A stretch of DNA of 64,000 nucleotides from NCBI GenBank assembly GCA_016865015.1, contig CP018226.1, positions 3,999,001 through 4,063,000 of the forward strand, in the 5' to 3' direction. Below, piece by piece: positions 1 to 9,115 of this stretch; the stretch's first letter is position 1; every line of letters begins with the position of its first letter. The position numbers and the translations under genes are program-made. The notes under the pieces are model-generated. The model ran no database searches and was not told where the DNA came from. It saw only the letters and a list, made by a program, of their open reading frames with translations. Source of the stretch: Rhizobiales bacterium IMCC20636 (GTDB lineage Bacteria; Pseudomonadota; Alphaproteobacteria; Rhizobiales; GCA-2746425).

Positions 1-1
1 C

Positions 2-487
2 GAGTGGGACATAGAAACCTATTGGGATATCACCCATGGCGATTATAATTACCCACCGAGAAAGAGCAGATACAGTGCCCCCCCTCTTTCCGTCAGCATT
101 CCAAAGAGCTTTCCGGGTCTGCCCAACGGGACAACGCCATCGCGCTTTGATGTCTACAATTACGAAATAGACAATAATCTGGTCGGTGACGCAGCGCCCA
201 ATGGCGAGACAGGCATTTCACAATGCCACGCGCGTTCCGTCACGCCGGAGCCGAACCGGCGCGAAATTTTTATCGCGGTCATCAACTGCACAGAACACAA
301 AAATGATCTCAAGGGTGCAGGCAGGGATATTCCAACCGAAGCGTTTGCGAAGGCTTTCCTGACAAAACCCGCTGTCGCATCGGGAAACTATCGCGAAATA
401 TCAATGGAGATCATCGATGTCGCAGGATCTGAAGGTTTGGGCACAGCGGATGCAAACTTCCGCGAAGAAGCGGAGTTGGTACGATGA
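2..487 (+). CDS. TadG-like pilus assembly protein, C-terminal part (5' end outside window)
   Basis: An open frame runs from the left edge to a TGA at 485-487 and gives about 161 residues with no start in view. The segment is polar, rich in Tyr/Asn/Pro and has two separated cysteines, as in the extracytoplasmic C-terminal half of TadG/TadE-family proteins of Flp (Tad) pilus loci. Its stop overlaps the ATG of the next pseudopilin gene (ATGA), so the two are translationally coupled. Assignment to TadG is inferred mainly from position at the head of tadE-tadE-tadZ-tadA-tadB-tadC; the part visible carries no decisive motif. The N-terminal TadE-like helix and any von Willebrand-like region would lie upstream of the window. 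Confidence 0.6.
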   Translation, partial: EWDIETYWDITHGDYNYPPRKSRYSAPPLSVSIPKSFPGLPNGTTPSRFDVYNYEIDNNLVGDAAPNGETGISQCHARSVTPEPNRREIFIAVINCTEHKNDLKGAGRDIPTEAFAKAFLTKPAVASGNYREISMEIIDVAGSEGLGTADANFREEAELVR

Positions 488-945
488 GAATGATTAGGTT
501 CATGCAGGCTCAGCTTCGGCGTCTGCGCAATGAAAATGAAGGCAGCGCCATGATTGAAGCTCTTTTGGCGCTCCCGGTCCTGACCATGCTGACATTCGGG
601 ATGCTGGAGTTCGGCTCCATGTTCTGGCAACGCGAACAGATTGAAACCGGGTTGCGGGATGCGGCCAGATATATGGCCCGCTGTCGGCACGAAACCAATA
701 CGTGTCAGACAACCGCACGCAACCTTGCGTATTACGGTTCGGTCGCTGCGCAGTTGCAACCACGCGTTCCAAACTGGGAACCAGGCGACTCTCCGATAAC
801 CTTCATTGAAACAACCGGAGAGACACAGACCGTTGTAACCGCCTCGACGACGCATCAACTCGTGAATTCACCTTTGTTCGGATTCCTGGGGATTGACGAA
901 ATCACAATCACTTCCTGGCATGATGAACGCGTGATCGGATGGTAA
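484..945 (+). CDS. TadE-like pseudopilin
   Basis: A 153-residue protein with the TadE signature: a short basic N-terminus, then 'EGSAMIEALLALPVLTMLTF' around residues 19-38, where a Glu (the +5-type Glu of type IV pilin-like helices) precedes a hydrophobic segment that acts as membrane anchor and is cut by the TadV prepilin peptidase. The rest is an extracytoplasmic domain with two Cys (CRHETNTC). A ribosome site (GCGGAG) lies 8 bases before the ATG, inside the end of the upstream gene. TadE/TadF are minor pseudopilins needed for Flp pilus assembly at the inner membrane. Confidence 0.8.
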   Translation: MRMIRFMQAQLRRLRNENEGSAMIEALLALPVLTMLTFGMLEFGSMFWQREQIETGLRDAARYMARCRHETNTCQTTARNLAYYGSVAAQLQPRVPNWEPGDSPITFIETTGETQTVVTASTTHQLVNSPLFGFLGIDEITITSWHDERVIGW

Positions 946-1523
946 GCATGTTTAATTTGAGAAGTTTCGGAAAACAGCAAAACGGCAGTGTCCTGACCGA
1001 AGGGCTGTTGGTCTTTCCAATCATGGTTCTGGCCGTGGCAGCCTGCGTTGAATTCGGGTTTCTGCTGCACCAGTGGAACTCGGGTGCAAAGGCGATGCAA
1101 ATGGGCGTCCGCAAGCTGATTGTCACCGAGCCCGTCACATCGGATTTTGATGATGTATTTACATTCAATGCCAACAAGACCGGTGAGTTGATCAATGCCA
1201 GTGCAGGCGTTTCCTCATCCTGTGGTGCAGGCACTGGCACTGTCTGCAACGCAACGATCATGCATCGGATTGTCGAAGGCAACCGCGAATGGAAAGGCTT
1301 GAAAGCCTATTTCCCGGCACTGAATGTGGAAGACATTCGCGTGACCTATGAGCGCAGCGGCCTTGGCTATCAGGGGCGCCCCGATGGACCCGTTGTCAGT
1401 GTGCGGATGGAACTCATCAGAGGGTCGGTCAATCTGCCGATCACTAGCATGGTTCTGAACCTGCTGGACATTGAGTTCCCTCCTTTCGCTGTAACAGCAA
1501 CATCTGAAGACCTTCGGAGCTGA
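939..1523 (+). CDS. second TadE/TadF-like pseudopilin
   Basis: A 194-residue protein starting inside the end of the preceding tadE gene (7-base overlap); a second ATG three codons on is an alternative start. Residues 9-40 follow the TadE/TadF pattern: small-residue stretch, 'SVLTEGLLVFPIMVLAVAAC' with Glu at the start of a hydrophobic helix, then an extracytoplasmic domain with a Cys pair (SSCGAGTGTVC). It likely acts with the first TadE-like protein as a processed minor pseudopilin in the Tad machine. Whether it is TadF or a second TadE cannot be settled by eye. Confidence 0.75.
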   Translation: MVSMFNLRSFGKQQNGSVLTEGLLVFPIMVLAVAACVEFGFLLHQWNSGAKAMQMGVRKLIVTEPVTSDFDDVFTFNANKTGELINASAGVSSSCGAGTGTVCNATIMHRIVEGNREWKGLKAYFPALNVEDIRVTYERSGLGYQGRPDGPVVSVRMELIRGSVNLPITSMVLNLLDIEFPPFAVTATSEDLRS

Positions 1524-1568
1524 TCCGATGAACAAGTCCCAGCTTGCGAGGTTCGCGGGAAGCTATTC

Positions 1569-2726
1569 ATGAATGCCCAGGCAACCCAAATTGGCCGTTC
1601 ACAAATCCTGATGTTCTCTCAGGATTCCCAGGCCAGCAAAATGATGGAAAGTACCTTTTCATCAATGGCGTCCTATCAGCTGACAATTTGCTCACTGGAA
1701 GAGCTTGGAGTTGTCAATGGCGCGATAGATCCGGAGGCATTCGATATTGCGATATTGGATGTGGGAGATGGGTCTGTGCTGGATGATCCTGACTTTCTGA
1801 GAGTCCGCAACAGCCTCGGGAAATTATCAGTTCTGTTCATTTCTGATGAGCTGGATCAGCAGCATATTCGCCAATTGATGAAGCTGGATGGAGAAGACTG
1901 GCTGTCCAAACCGTTGGTTCAGCGGGCATTGATCGACACCGTCAATACGATCACGCAACGCCAGAATTCAAACAGCAACAAGGTTCATGCCGTGGTTTCC
2001 TGTGGTGGTGGATCAGGCGGGACAAGCGTTGCCATCATGATGGCCTATTATCTGAGTCGTCGCCGCAAACGTTCTCATCCAACCGCAGCCCTTTTTGATC
2101 TTGATTTTTCGAAGGCCGATGTTGGTGCCTATCTGAACATCGAAAATTCATACCGGCTGGAAAGCGTGATCGGCAAATCAGAGCGTGTCGATCTGGAGTT
2201 CATCGATGTTATCAAGAAGATGCATGAGTCCGGATTTTCACTGTTCTCATTTGAAAGCCCTCAACTGAGCTATTCTGAACTGGGCGCTGAACTCATTCTC
2301 AAAATGCTGGATCTTGTGAGCTACCGGCATGATCACACCGTTCTTGACCTGTCATCCTACATGACACGCTGGCAGCCAACAATCCTTTCGGCCGTTGACA
2401 CGGTTACCATTGTGTCAGGACCATCACTGCCGTCCCTGCAGCGGGCAAAGCAACGTTTCAAGGACATCTCCACTCTTCGGAACAGCGACGCAGGCATCCG
2501 GGTTGTGACAAACAGGCTGAAAACCGGGCTGTTTGGGTCCCAATTCGGCAAAAAAGAGCTTGGAAAGCTCTTTGACCCTTCAATCTTAACCATTTCGCCA
2601 GATGAACAACACATCATGCTGGAAGCGGTAAACAGAGGGATTCTTCCAAGCGAAGTCAACCAGCGCTCCACTTTCTGTTCACGCATCGAGGAATTGACGG
2701 ATGGTATTCTTGAAGAGGTAATGTGA
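1569..2726 (+). CDS. tadZ: TadZ/CpaE-like pilus localisation ATPase
   Basis: A 385-residue protein with an N-terminal receiver-like domain (about 10-130) and a ParA/MinD-like domain from about 137. The P-loop region reads 'CGGGSGGTSVA' (145-155): the usual lysines of the deviant Walker A motif are missing, as happens in this family, so ATP hydrolysis may be weak or absent. A conserved 'FDLDF' strand follows. CpaE/TadZ places the Tad secretion complex at a cell pole. The ATG has GGGAAG six bases upstream. A 14-codon reading frame at 1528-1572 ends on this ATG (ATGA) and might couple translation. The end overlaps the next gene. Confidence 0.85.
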   Translation: MNAQATQIGRSQILMFSQDSQASKMMESTFSSMASYQLTICSLEELGVVNGAIDPEAFDIAILDVGDGSVLDDPDFLRVRNSLGKLSVLFISDELDQQHIRQLMKLDGEDWLSKPLVQRALIDTVNTITQRQNSNSNKVHAVVSCGGGSGGTSVAIMMAYYLSRRRKRSHPTAALFDLDFSKADVGAYLNIENSYRLESVIGKSERVDLEFIDVIKKMHESGFSLFSFESPQLSYSELGAELILKMLDLVSYRHDHTVLDLSSYMTRWQPTILSAVDTVTIVSGPSLPSLQRAKQRFKDISTLRNSDAGIRVVTNRLKTGLFGSQFGKKELGKLFDPSILTISPDEQHIMLEAVNRGILPSEVNQRSTFCSRIEELTDGILEEVM

Positions 2727-3310
2727 TGAAATATGCGCCCAGACTTTTGAAAAATGCTGCATGTATTCTCGCTTGTCTGATACTGGCCCTGGGCCTCCTG
2801 AGCCTGCCACCAAGCCCGGCTCAGGCTGCCTCAAGCAAAATTCCGCGCTCGCTTGGCCCCACGACAAAGGTGCATTTGCAGATGCGAACCGGTGAGCGCG
2901 CAGGAACGATAATCATTTCCAATTCAGCCCGAACGCTGGATGTTGTCCTGGATAGGGATACTGTTGCGCGTTACAAGGTTGGTATCGGGCGAGAGGGGTT
3001 CACATGGACCGGAACAGCCGTGATTGGCCACAAGGCGGAATGGCCTTCCTGGCGCCCTCCTGCAGAGATGCGCGCCCGTCAACCCGGCCTGCCAAAAGTG
3101 GTCGTACCCGGGCCGCACAATCCACTTGGAGCCCGAGCGCTTTATCTGTTTCAGAACGGTAAAGACACCCTTTACCGAATCCATGGCACTAATGATGCCA
3201 GTTCAGTTGGTGGCGGCGTGACATCCGGATGCTTTCGACTGACCAATTCTGATGTTCTGGACTTGTATGCTGCTACCGGGACTGGAACCAAGGTCATTGT
3301 ACGCAATTGA
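2726..3310 (+). CDS. L,D-transpeptidase (YkuD fold), exported, inside the tad operon
   Basis: A 194-residue protein. ATG 2726 overlaps the tadZ stop; a GTG one codon earlier is possible. Residues 1-35 form a Sec signal peptide ending 'PAQAA'. The mature part is a single YkuD domain with the catalytic signature H153-G-T-N ... S-G-C169-F-R171-L. Such enzymes make 3-3 cross-links in peptidoglycan or attach proteins to it, in the periplasm. Tad loci do not usually carry one between tadZ and tadA; the overlap with tadZ and same-strand spacing make it part of the operon. A role in opening or anchoring the wall around the pilus channel is inference. Confidence 0.88.
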   Translation: MKYAPRLLKNAACILACLILALGLLSLPPSPAQAASSKIPRSLGPTTKVHLQMRTGERAGTIIISNSARTLDVVLDRDTVARYKVGIGREGFTWTGTAVIGHKAEWPSWRPPAEMRARQPGLPKVVVPGPHNPLGARALYLFQNGKDTLYRIHGTNDASSVGGGVTSGCFRLTNSDVLDLYAATGTGTKVIVRN

Positions 3311-3348
3311 TCTGAGTTCCGTCTTGGCAGCGCCGAGAGGATTCTAAT

Positions 3349-4803
3349 ATGAACGACACTGTTCTGGGGCGGTTTTTCAGCCCCGCAAAACCGTCAGAAA
3401 AGCTCAAGAACCCTTTTGATGATGCATTGGAAGACCGTGCGGACACAACGCATCGCCAGACATCAGCTCCAGATACTCAAAATGATGCCTCTGATCACGG
3501 CACGCCAGATTCAAAGGCGGCCCAAGAGCAGCAAACAATGGTTGCAATGCGTGTGGCATTGCATCGTTACCTTCTCGATGAGATCAATCTCAGTGTCCTC
3601 GACACCATGTACACCGAAGAGCTGTGTGATGAAATCCGACCTATGGTCAAGGAATTCATCAAGAAGAACCAGTTTCCGCTGAGCACCCCCGAACTTGATG
3701 CCCTCATTCTGGATACGACCAATGAAATGCTGGGTCTTGGTCCCCTGGAACCGCTTCTGAAAGACGACACGATAGCGGATATTCTGGTCAACAGTCATGA
3801 GCAGGTTTTCATTGAGCGTTTCGGCAAGCTTGAGCAAACCGACATTCGCTTCAAAGACGAAGATCACCTCATGCGCATCGTCAACAAGATCGTCTCCGCA
3901 GTTGGACGCAGGGTCGATGAATCCTCGCCGCTGGTTGATGCCCGCCTTCCTGATGGCTCTCGCGTCAATGTCGCCGTCAGACCCGTTGCGGTGGACGGTC
4001 CGATGGTGTCGATCAGAAAGTTTTCAAGGCGTCCCTATACGCTTGAGAGACTGGTCGAAAGCGGTTCCATGGCTGATGCCATGCGGGTCCTGCTGACTGC
4101 CGCAGTAAAGGGACGGAAATCCATCATCATTTCCGGTGGCACCGGTTCTGGTAAAACAACCATGCTGAACGCCCTGTCTTCACAGATATCCAATTCAGAG
4201 CGCCTGCTGACCATTGAAGATGCCGCCGAACTGCAATTGCAACAGATTCACGTGTGCCGGCTGGAAACCAAACCAGCAACGCTGGATGGACGCAATGAAG
4301 TGCGGCAGCGTGAATTGCTCAAGAACGCGCTTCGCATGCGACCAGACCGGATCATCGTTGGTGAGGTCCGCGGTGAAGAAGCTTTTGACATGCTTCAGGC
4401 CATGAACACCGGCCATGAAGGCTCGATGTGTACGGTCCATGCCAACACGCCGCGCGACTCGATCTCACGTCTTGAACAGATGATCGGCATGGCTGGAATG
4501 CCGATGACAATCAAAAGCATCCGGCAACAGATTGCCGCCGCGATTGACCTTATTGTCCAGGTCGAGCGCATGCATGATGGCACACGCAAATTGACCTCCA
4601 TTACCGAGGTCACGGGTATGGAAAATGATGTGATCCAGATGCAGGAAATCATGGCCTACAAGAAACAGGGTCTTGATGAGAACGGCAAGGTAAAGGGCAT
4701 GCATTATGCCACCGGCATTCGTCCGCGATTCCTGGAACAAATCGCCGAAGTCGGACTGTCTGTCCCGGAAGACCTGTTTGATCCAAGCCGGGAGCTGAAC
4801 TAG
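3349..4803 (+). CDS. tadA: Tad pilus assembly/retraction ATPase TadA (CpaF)
   Basis: A 484-residue type II/IV secretion ATPase. Visible motifs: Walker [10 protein letters not shown] (263-271), the Asp-box region '[10 protein letters not shown]' (288-297), Walker B region '[15 protein letters not shown]' (331-345), and the His box '[16 protein letters not shown]' (355-370). The first 75 residues are polar and low in conservation, then the N-terminal domain typical of CpaF precedes the motor domain. It powers Flp pilus polymerisation from the cytoplasmic face, together with TadB and TadC. The start lies 38 bases after the transpeptidase gene and the stop 4 bases before tadB. Confidence 0.95.
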   Translation: MNDTVLGRFFSPAKPSEKLKNPFDDALEDRADTTHRQTSAPDTQNDASDHGTPDSKAAQEQQTMVAMRVALHRYLLDEINLSVLDTMYTEELCDEIRPMVKEFIKKNQFPLSTPELDALILDTTNEMLGLGPLEPLLKDDTIADILVNSHEQVFIERFGKLEQTDIRFKDEDHLMRIVNKIVSAVGRRVDESSPLVDARLPDGSRVNVAVRPVAVDGPMVSIRKFSRRPYTLERLVESGSMADAMRVLLTAAVKGRKSIIISGGTGSGKTTMLNALSSQISNSERLLTIEDAAELQLQQIHVCRLETKPATLDGRNEVRQRELLKNALRMRPDRIIVGEVRGEEAFDMLQAMNTGHEGSMCTVHANTPRDSISRLEQMIGMAGMPMTIKSIRQQIAAAIDLIVQVERMHDGTRKLTSITEVTGMENDVIQMQEIMAYKKQGLDENGKVKGMHYATGIRPRFLEQIAEVGLSVPEDLFDPSRELN

Positions 4804-4807
4804 GTCC

Positions 4808-5758
4808 ATGTCAATTTACCTGATCTACTTCGCTGTTTTCATATGCGTTCTGGTTGGAACAGACACAATCCTGCGGGCCGTGCGGGATCGGTTCCAGCGC
4901 CGCAGCTATATGAATCATCGGCTGAGCCTTATCGAGCAGGATGCAGATCGCAATGTTGTGTATCGGCATTTGCTCAAAGAACGCGGGATCGATTCAGCGG
5001 CACAGCAATCGGTTACGAACTACCTCAAGAAACTCTACATCCAGTCCGGTCTGCGACTGAGTACCGCCAGAATCATTACCTATCTGGCTTCCGTGGCGGC
5101 TTTTTGCTATCTGGCGCTGGCCTTTTCCGGACAAGGCGGCCTGCTTGGCCTGATACTGTCGGTGATTGGGACATGTGGTATCGCCTTCTTCTTCTTGTAT
5201 CGCGCCAAAGCCAAGCGGATCAAAAAATTCACGGAACAGCTGTCCGAAGCCATCGACATCATGGTGAGAAGTCTGTCAGCCGGGCACCCATTGCCCATTT
5301 CCATCTCGCTTGTTGCCAGGGAAACCAAGGATCCGATCGGGACAGAGTTTGGCATTCTGACCGACGAGTTGACCTATGGTGTGGACATTGATGTTGGGGT
5401 TCGCAACATGGTGGCCAGGGTCGGCGCGGAAGAGCTCAATCTGCTGGCAATTTCGCTCAGTGTGCAAAAAGGCGCCGGTGGCAATCTGGGGGAAATCCTG
5501 ACCAATCTTGCTGACATGATCCGCAAGCGCGTGATGATGAAATCAAAGATCAAGGCGATTTCTGCAGAAGGTCGGATGACCGCCTGGTTCATGCTTGGTT
5601 TTCCCTTCTTTCTGTACGGTATCATCCGGTTGCTGAATAAAGAATATTTCCTGCCTTTGTGGGACAGTGGTTACGGAACACATTTTCTGGTCTCGTCTGG
5701 TGTCTTGTTGGCTGTCGGTATGCTGGTCATCCGAAAAATCATCAATTTCGATTATTGA
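4808..5758 (+). CDS. tadB: Tad inner-membrane platform protein TadB
   Basis: A 316-residue T2SS GspF-domain protein. A signal-anchor helix (about 3-22) is followed by a cytoplasmic stretch, two hydrophobic segments near 92-132, the GspF domain (about 145-270, with 'SLSAGHPLPISISLVA' and 'GGNLGEILTNLADMIRKR'), and two C-terminal helices. The last residues stop 8 bases before tadC. It forms with TadC the platform that couples TadA to pilin extraction. Confidence 0.92.
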   Translation: MSIYLIYFAVFICVLVGTDTILRAVRDRFQRRSYMNHRLSLIEQDADRNVVYRHLLKERGIDSAAQQSVTNYLKKLYIQSGLRLSTARIITYLASVAAFCYLALAFSGQGGLLGLILSVIGTCGIAFFFLYRAKAKRIKKFTEQLSEAIDIMVRSLSAGHPLPISISLVARETKDPIGTEFGILTDELTYGVDIDVGVRNMVARVGAEELNLLAISLSVQKGAGGNLGEILTNLADMIRKRVMMKSKIKAISAEGRMTAWFMLGFPFFLYGIIRLLNKEYFLPLWDSGYGTHFLVSSGVLLAVGMLVIRKIINFDY

Positions 5759-5766
5759 GCAGTGCC

Positions 5767-6699
5767 ATGTCCGAAAACCTGATCCTTCTTGCAACCTTCG
5801 TTTCCGTCCTGATTGTCACAGCTGTTCTTTTCAGCTTTTTCAGCTCCCGTCGTGAGATAAATGCACGGTTTGAAGCGGAGGAAAAAAAAGAAGATGCTAT
5901 TGAGATCCCGGAGGACATCCGTGATCTGAGCGTAAGCGAGGCGACGCTCGTCAAGAATTATTATGCGGTGGTGCGTGCCGACAAGAATCCCAATTCAATC
6001 AATAACCGCCTGATCCGGGCCGGGTATTTCCATCCCGGAGCTCCCCGCACCTATCAACTTGTCAGAGTAGCAGCAGCGCTGGCGGCTATCAGCATCATCA
6101 TGTTCGGCATCCCTCTCTTCGCACCCAATCTGGAGCAATCTTCCTTGATATTGCTTGCGATGATCTTGGGAGCATTGGTGTTTTTCATCTGCAATATAGT
6201 GCTGGAAAAGATCGGCGATTCCCGCGAGAACAGTTACCGGCGTTTGTTTCCTGACTTTATGGACACCCTGATTGTTTGCGTTGACGCAGGGCTGAGCGTC
6301 GAGGCGGCGGTTGACCGTGTTTCAAAAGAGTTTCTGAAATCCAGCAGCAAGAATTTCGGTCTTCACCTGGCCATGATGATGCTGGAGGTGCGCGGTGGCC
6401 GCCGCCTGCGCGATGCCTTGTCCAATCTGGCAGACCGGCTGGGCATTGACGAAGCCAAGTCACTATCCGTCCTGTTCCGCCAATCTGAAGAACTGGGTGC
6501 CAGTGTGACAAAAACACTGCGCGTTTTCAGTCAGGAAATGCGTGCGAAGCGCATGATTTCGGCAGAGGAAAAAGCCAATGCGCTGCCCCTCAAAATGCTG
6601 TTTCCACTGGCTTTGTTTCTGTTTCCGATCAGCATTTTGATTGTCGCAGTGCCGATCATCATGAAGGTTGTTGGGGTGTTGCAGGGTCTGGGAACATGA
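5767..6699 (+). CDS. tadC: Tad inner-membrane platform protein TadC
   Basis: A 310-residue protein with an N-terminal membrane helix, two helices around 100-145, a GspF domain with 'FMDTLIVCVDAGLSVEAAVDRV' and 'RRLRDALSNLADRLG', and a C-terminal helix. The reading frame is open further upstream to 5659, but ATG 5767 is chosen because it follows the tadB stop by 8 bases and gives the normal TadC length; the earlier start would overlap tadB by 100 bases. TadC is the partner of TadB in the pilus platform. The next gene is convergent, so the operon ends here; any tadD-type genes are elsewhere. Confidence 0.92.
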   Translation: MSENLILLATFVSVLIVTAVLFSFFSSRREINARFEAEEKKEDAIEIPEDIRDLSVSEATLVKNYYAVVRADKNPNSINNRLIRAGYFHPGAPRTYQLVRVAAALAAISIIMFGIPLFAPNLEQSSLILLAMILGALVFFICNIVLEKIGDSRENSYRRLFPDFMDTLIVCVDAGLSVEAAVDRVSKEFLKSSSKNFGLHLAMMMLEVRGGRRLRDALSNLADRLGIDEAKSLSVLFRQSEELGASVTKTLRVFSQEMRAKRMISAEEKANALPLKMLFPLALFLFPISILIVAVPIIMKVVGVLQGLGT

Positions 6700-6701
6700 C
6701 C

Positions 6702-6725
6702 GAACTCAGTCCGTTTTTTGAGTTC
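6702..6725. terminator. possible bidirectional hairpin between tadC and the convergent gene
   Basis: A 7-bp inverted repeat GAACTCA / TGAGTTC with a loop containing a T-run sits at the convergent gene ends and overlaps the 3' end of the - strand gene. No clear U-tract follows on either strand, so termination is only a suggestion. Confidence 0.3.
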
Positions 6726-7524
6726 TTGACCCCAGCCAGACCGCGAAAGCGCCAGCGCAGCCGAGGGTCATGAAGATTGACTCCCCGCCATCTTCGGCAA
6801 TGATCAACAGACCGTAGAGTGTCTTCGATAGAGCAGTACCGGCTTCCGTATCCTGGAAATAGCTGGCTGACGAAATCAAATCGATGCCGACACCACAGAC
6901 AACCAGACCGGTAATCACAATCAAGAAAAAACCACTCTTCGCAGCGGTGAGCACTGGTGTGCGCAGCAGACCTTTGATGAGAACAGTCAATGCGATGGCA
7001 GCCAACAGTGCGTATATAGCCAACTCCCCAAAGTGATGCAGTTCAATGCCGCCAACCGATTTGATGGCCAGAAAACCGGCAATCCAGTCGCCGCCATACT
7101 CATGCAATTGCAACACATCGTCCGCCAACAGCAGTCCAAATATGATGGACCAGCTCCACCAGATCAGATGTGTTGTTTTCCGGAATGTCCTGTACAAAAA
7201 CACAGCGGCGAGCAATAATTTTGCATAGCCGAAAAATTCCGGAATGCTGTAATCTGAAGCCAGACTCCACATTTGTGGAAATTTTTCCGTGTTATCGCTG
7301 ATGACCTGCTGGACGCCGTAGAAGACAAACACCCCAATAAAGACAAGATCAATGACCAACAATCCAAGCAGCATTTTAAATGCCGGCGGAGCCGATGGAA
7401 TGAGGTCAACCCAGGCATGCCAACTTTGACGTGAGAGCCAGGAGTGGCACTGGTCCATCAATATCTTCGGAGATGAATCGGTCAAATGCTTATCTACCAT
7501 CCAATGTATGTCACAGGCATTCAC
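6706..7524 (-). CDS. multi-pass membrane protein of unknown function
   Basis: A 272-residue protein with about six hydrophobic segments (roughly 50-70, 95-112, 120-135, 165-185, 197-220, 235-262). Polar residues sit in or at the edges of these helices: 'LLADDVLQLHEYGGDW', 'IELHHFGELA' and 'IIAEDGGESIFM'. Acid/His clusters of this kind can be metal or proton sites, but no known family was recognised. A shorter start at Met9 or Met23 is possible. The gene is divergent from the DUF1479 gene (184-base gap) and convergent with tadC. No function is proposed. Confidence 0.65.
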   Translation of the reverse strand: MNACDIHWMVDKHLTDSSPKILMDQCHSWLSRQSWHAWVDLIPSAPPAFKMLLGLLVIDLVFIGVFVFYGVQQVISDNTEKFPQMWSLASDYSIPEFFGYAKLLLAAVFLYRTFRKTTHLIWWSWSIIFGLLLADDVLQLHEYGGDWIAGFLAIKSVGGIELHHFGELAIYALLAAIALTVLIKGLLRTPVLTAAKSGFFLIVITGLVVCGVGIDLISSASYFQDTEAGTALSKTLYGLLIIAEDGGESIFMTLGCAGAFAVWLGSRTQKTD

Positions 7525-7708
7525 CGCAAATGTTTAACTTGGGGTTAATCCCGATAGTTACGTTCAGATGCAGGGTCGACCTCTTATCCATTTCAATATC
7601 TGAAACCTGACCGCGAGGGCTGAGCAATCCATATCAACGATCGATTGATGGATGAACAAGGTCGTGCTTCAATCACGAAAACAAACAAGAATTTATCGGG
7701 AGACAGGC

Positions 7709-8938
7709 ATGGATAATGAGATCAAGGCCTATATCAGGGCCACCAAACAGAGATTGAGAACACTACAGGACGTTACAGCCGCATTCCAGAATGTGCGCGA
7801 TCACACCCTTCGGGATGTAGATGCCATAGCCGAACGCGCAGCAACCGGGCAGTCCACAATTCCTGAACTGAGCTATGAACACATTCTCAATGGCCGGGTT
7901 TCTGACGCACAGCGCACTGCCATTCGTCACAGCGGTGCTGCCATTATCCGGGGCGTCTTCCCTCGCCAGCAAGCCGAAGACTGGAATGCTGAACTGGGCG
8001 CCTATATTGAAGACAATGACTATGTGACCAAAGCCAAGGAAAAGGCCGGACTGGATACCTATTTCAGTTCACTGGATGCAGGCTCACCACAGATCTTCGG
8101 GCTATACTGGTCGAAGCCGCAGATCATGGCGCGCCAGGCTGAAAGCATGGCCAGAACCAAGCAATTTCTCAATCGCTTGTGGGATGTCCGAGGGCCAATG
8201 GGCGATGAGTTCGATCCGGATCAGGAATATACTTACGCCGACCGGACGCGCCGCCGACGCCCGGGCGATACAACACTTGGCCTGTCACCGCATATGGATT
8301 CCGGCTCCTATGAACGATGGGTGGACCCGGCCTATCAGCGTATTTACGGACCGGTGTTTGAGGGTGCATGGCAGGACTATGATCCCTGGAAAGCAACCTT
8401 TCGAACCCAAACACGGGAATTTTCTTCACCAGCTGTCTGCTCCATGTTCCGTACCTTTCAGGGCTGGACGGGGCTGACATCACAAGGCCCGGGCGACGGC
8501 ACTTTGAGCCTGATCCCCTCCGCCAGAGCAATGGCCTATTTTCTGTTGCGTGCCCTGCAGGATGATGTGCCTGAGGATGATCTGTGTGGCGCGACACCGG
8601 GCCGGGCACTGTCAGCCGATCCGAAATGGCATGGCGATATCCTGAAAGGACTGGTGTCCATTCCGGTGGTTGAACCCGGTGATACGGTCTGGTGGCATCC
8701 TGACATCATCCATTCCGTGGCCGATGCCCATACGGGGACGGATTTTGCCAATGTGATCTATATCGGTGCCTCGCCGAAATGTGCAAAGAACGAAGCCTAT
8801 GTAAGACGACAGGCGACCCATTTTCTGGCGGGTAAAAGCGCGCCCGATTTTGCGGCAGAAGACTATGAGGTCGACTTCCAGGGACGCGCCACAATTGACG
8901 ATCTCACCGACCTGGGAAGACGCCAGATGGGGCTGTGA
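7709..8938 (+). CDS. DUF1479 family protein (YbiU-like), putative Fe(II)/2-oxoglutarate-type oxygenase
   Basis: A 409-residue protein matching the length and pattern of the E. coli YbiU/DUF1479 family. ATG 7709 is preferred over an in-frame ATG at 7652 because GGGAG lies 5 bases upstream. Visible features include 'GAAIIRGVFPR', 'LGLSPHMDSGSYERW' (His-x-Asp, a likely iron-binding pair) and 'DTVWWHPDIIHSVADAHTG' (a later His), an order that fits the H-x-D...H facial triad of 2-oxoglutarate-dependent oxygenases. The substrate is unknown. It stands alone and is followed by a good terminator. Confidence 0.8.
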   Translation: MDNEIKAYIRATKQRLRTLQDVTAAFQNVRDHTLRDVDAIAERAATGQSTIPELSYEHILNGRVSDAQRTAIRHSGAAIIRGVFPRQQAEDWNAELGAYIEDNDYVTKAKEKAGLDTYFSSLDAGSPQIFGLYWSKPQIMARQAESMARTKQFLNRLWDVRGPMGDEFDPDQEYTYADRTRRRRPGDTTLGLSPHMDSGSYERWVDPAYQRIYGPVFEGAWQDYDPWKATFRTQTREFSSPAVCSMFRTFQGWTGLTSQGPGDGTLSLIPSARAMAYFLLRALQDDVPEDDLCGATPGRALSADPKWHGDILKGLVSIPVVEPGDTVWWHPDIIHSVADAHTGTDFANVIYIGASPKCAKNEAYVRRQATHFLAGKSAPDFAAEDYEVDFQGRATIDDLTDLGRRQMGL

Positions 8939-8959
8939 TGCATTGCAAGTCCATACGGT

Positions 8960-8997
8960 AAAAAAGCTCAGCACCCGTCAGACCCGGAGCTTTTTTT
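8960..8997 (+). terminator. Rho-independent terminator after the DUF1479 gene
   Basis: An inverted repeat AAAAAGCTC (8961-8969) / GAGCTTTTT (8987-8995) with a 17-base loop ends in a run of seven T, 30 bases after the stop codon. The A-rich left arm makes it usable in both directions. Confidence 0.8.
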
Positions 8998-9115
8998 ACA
9001 GTTTTTCCTGTGTGCGGAACAAAATCCATTCAATTGGCTTTGCGGAACCCAACCTTCTCGTGTAGCAACACTTGGTATCTCTTGCTGCAATGCGGCATAC
9101 AATCGGGAGCAGATA

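Noticed and set aside
5659-6699. Longer tadC beginning inside tadB
   Set aside because: It would overlap tadB by 100 bases; ATG 5767 gives the normal length and spacing.
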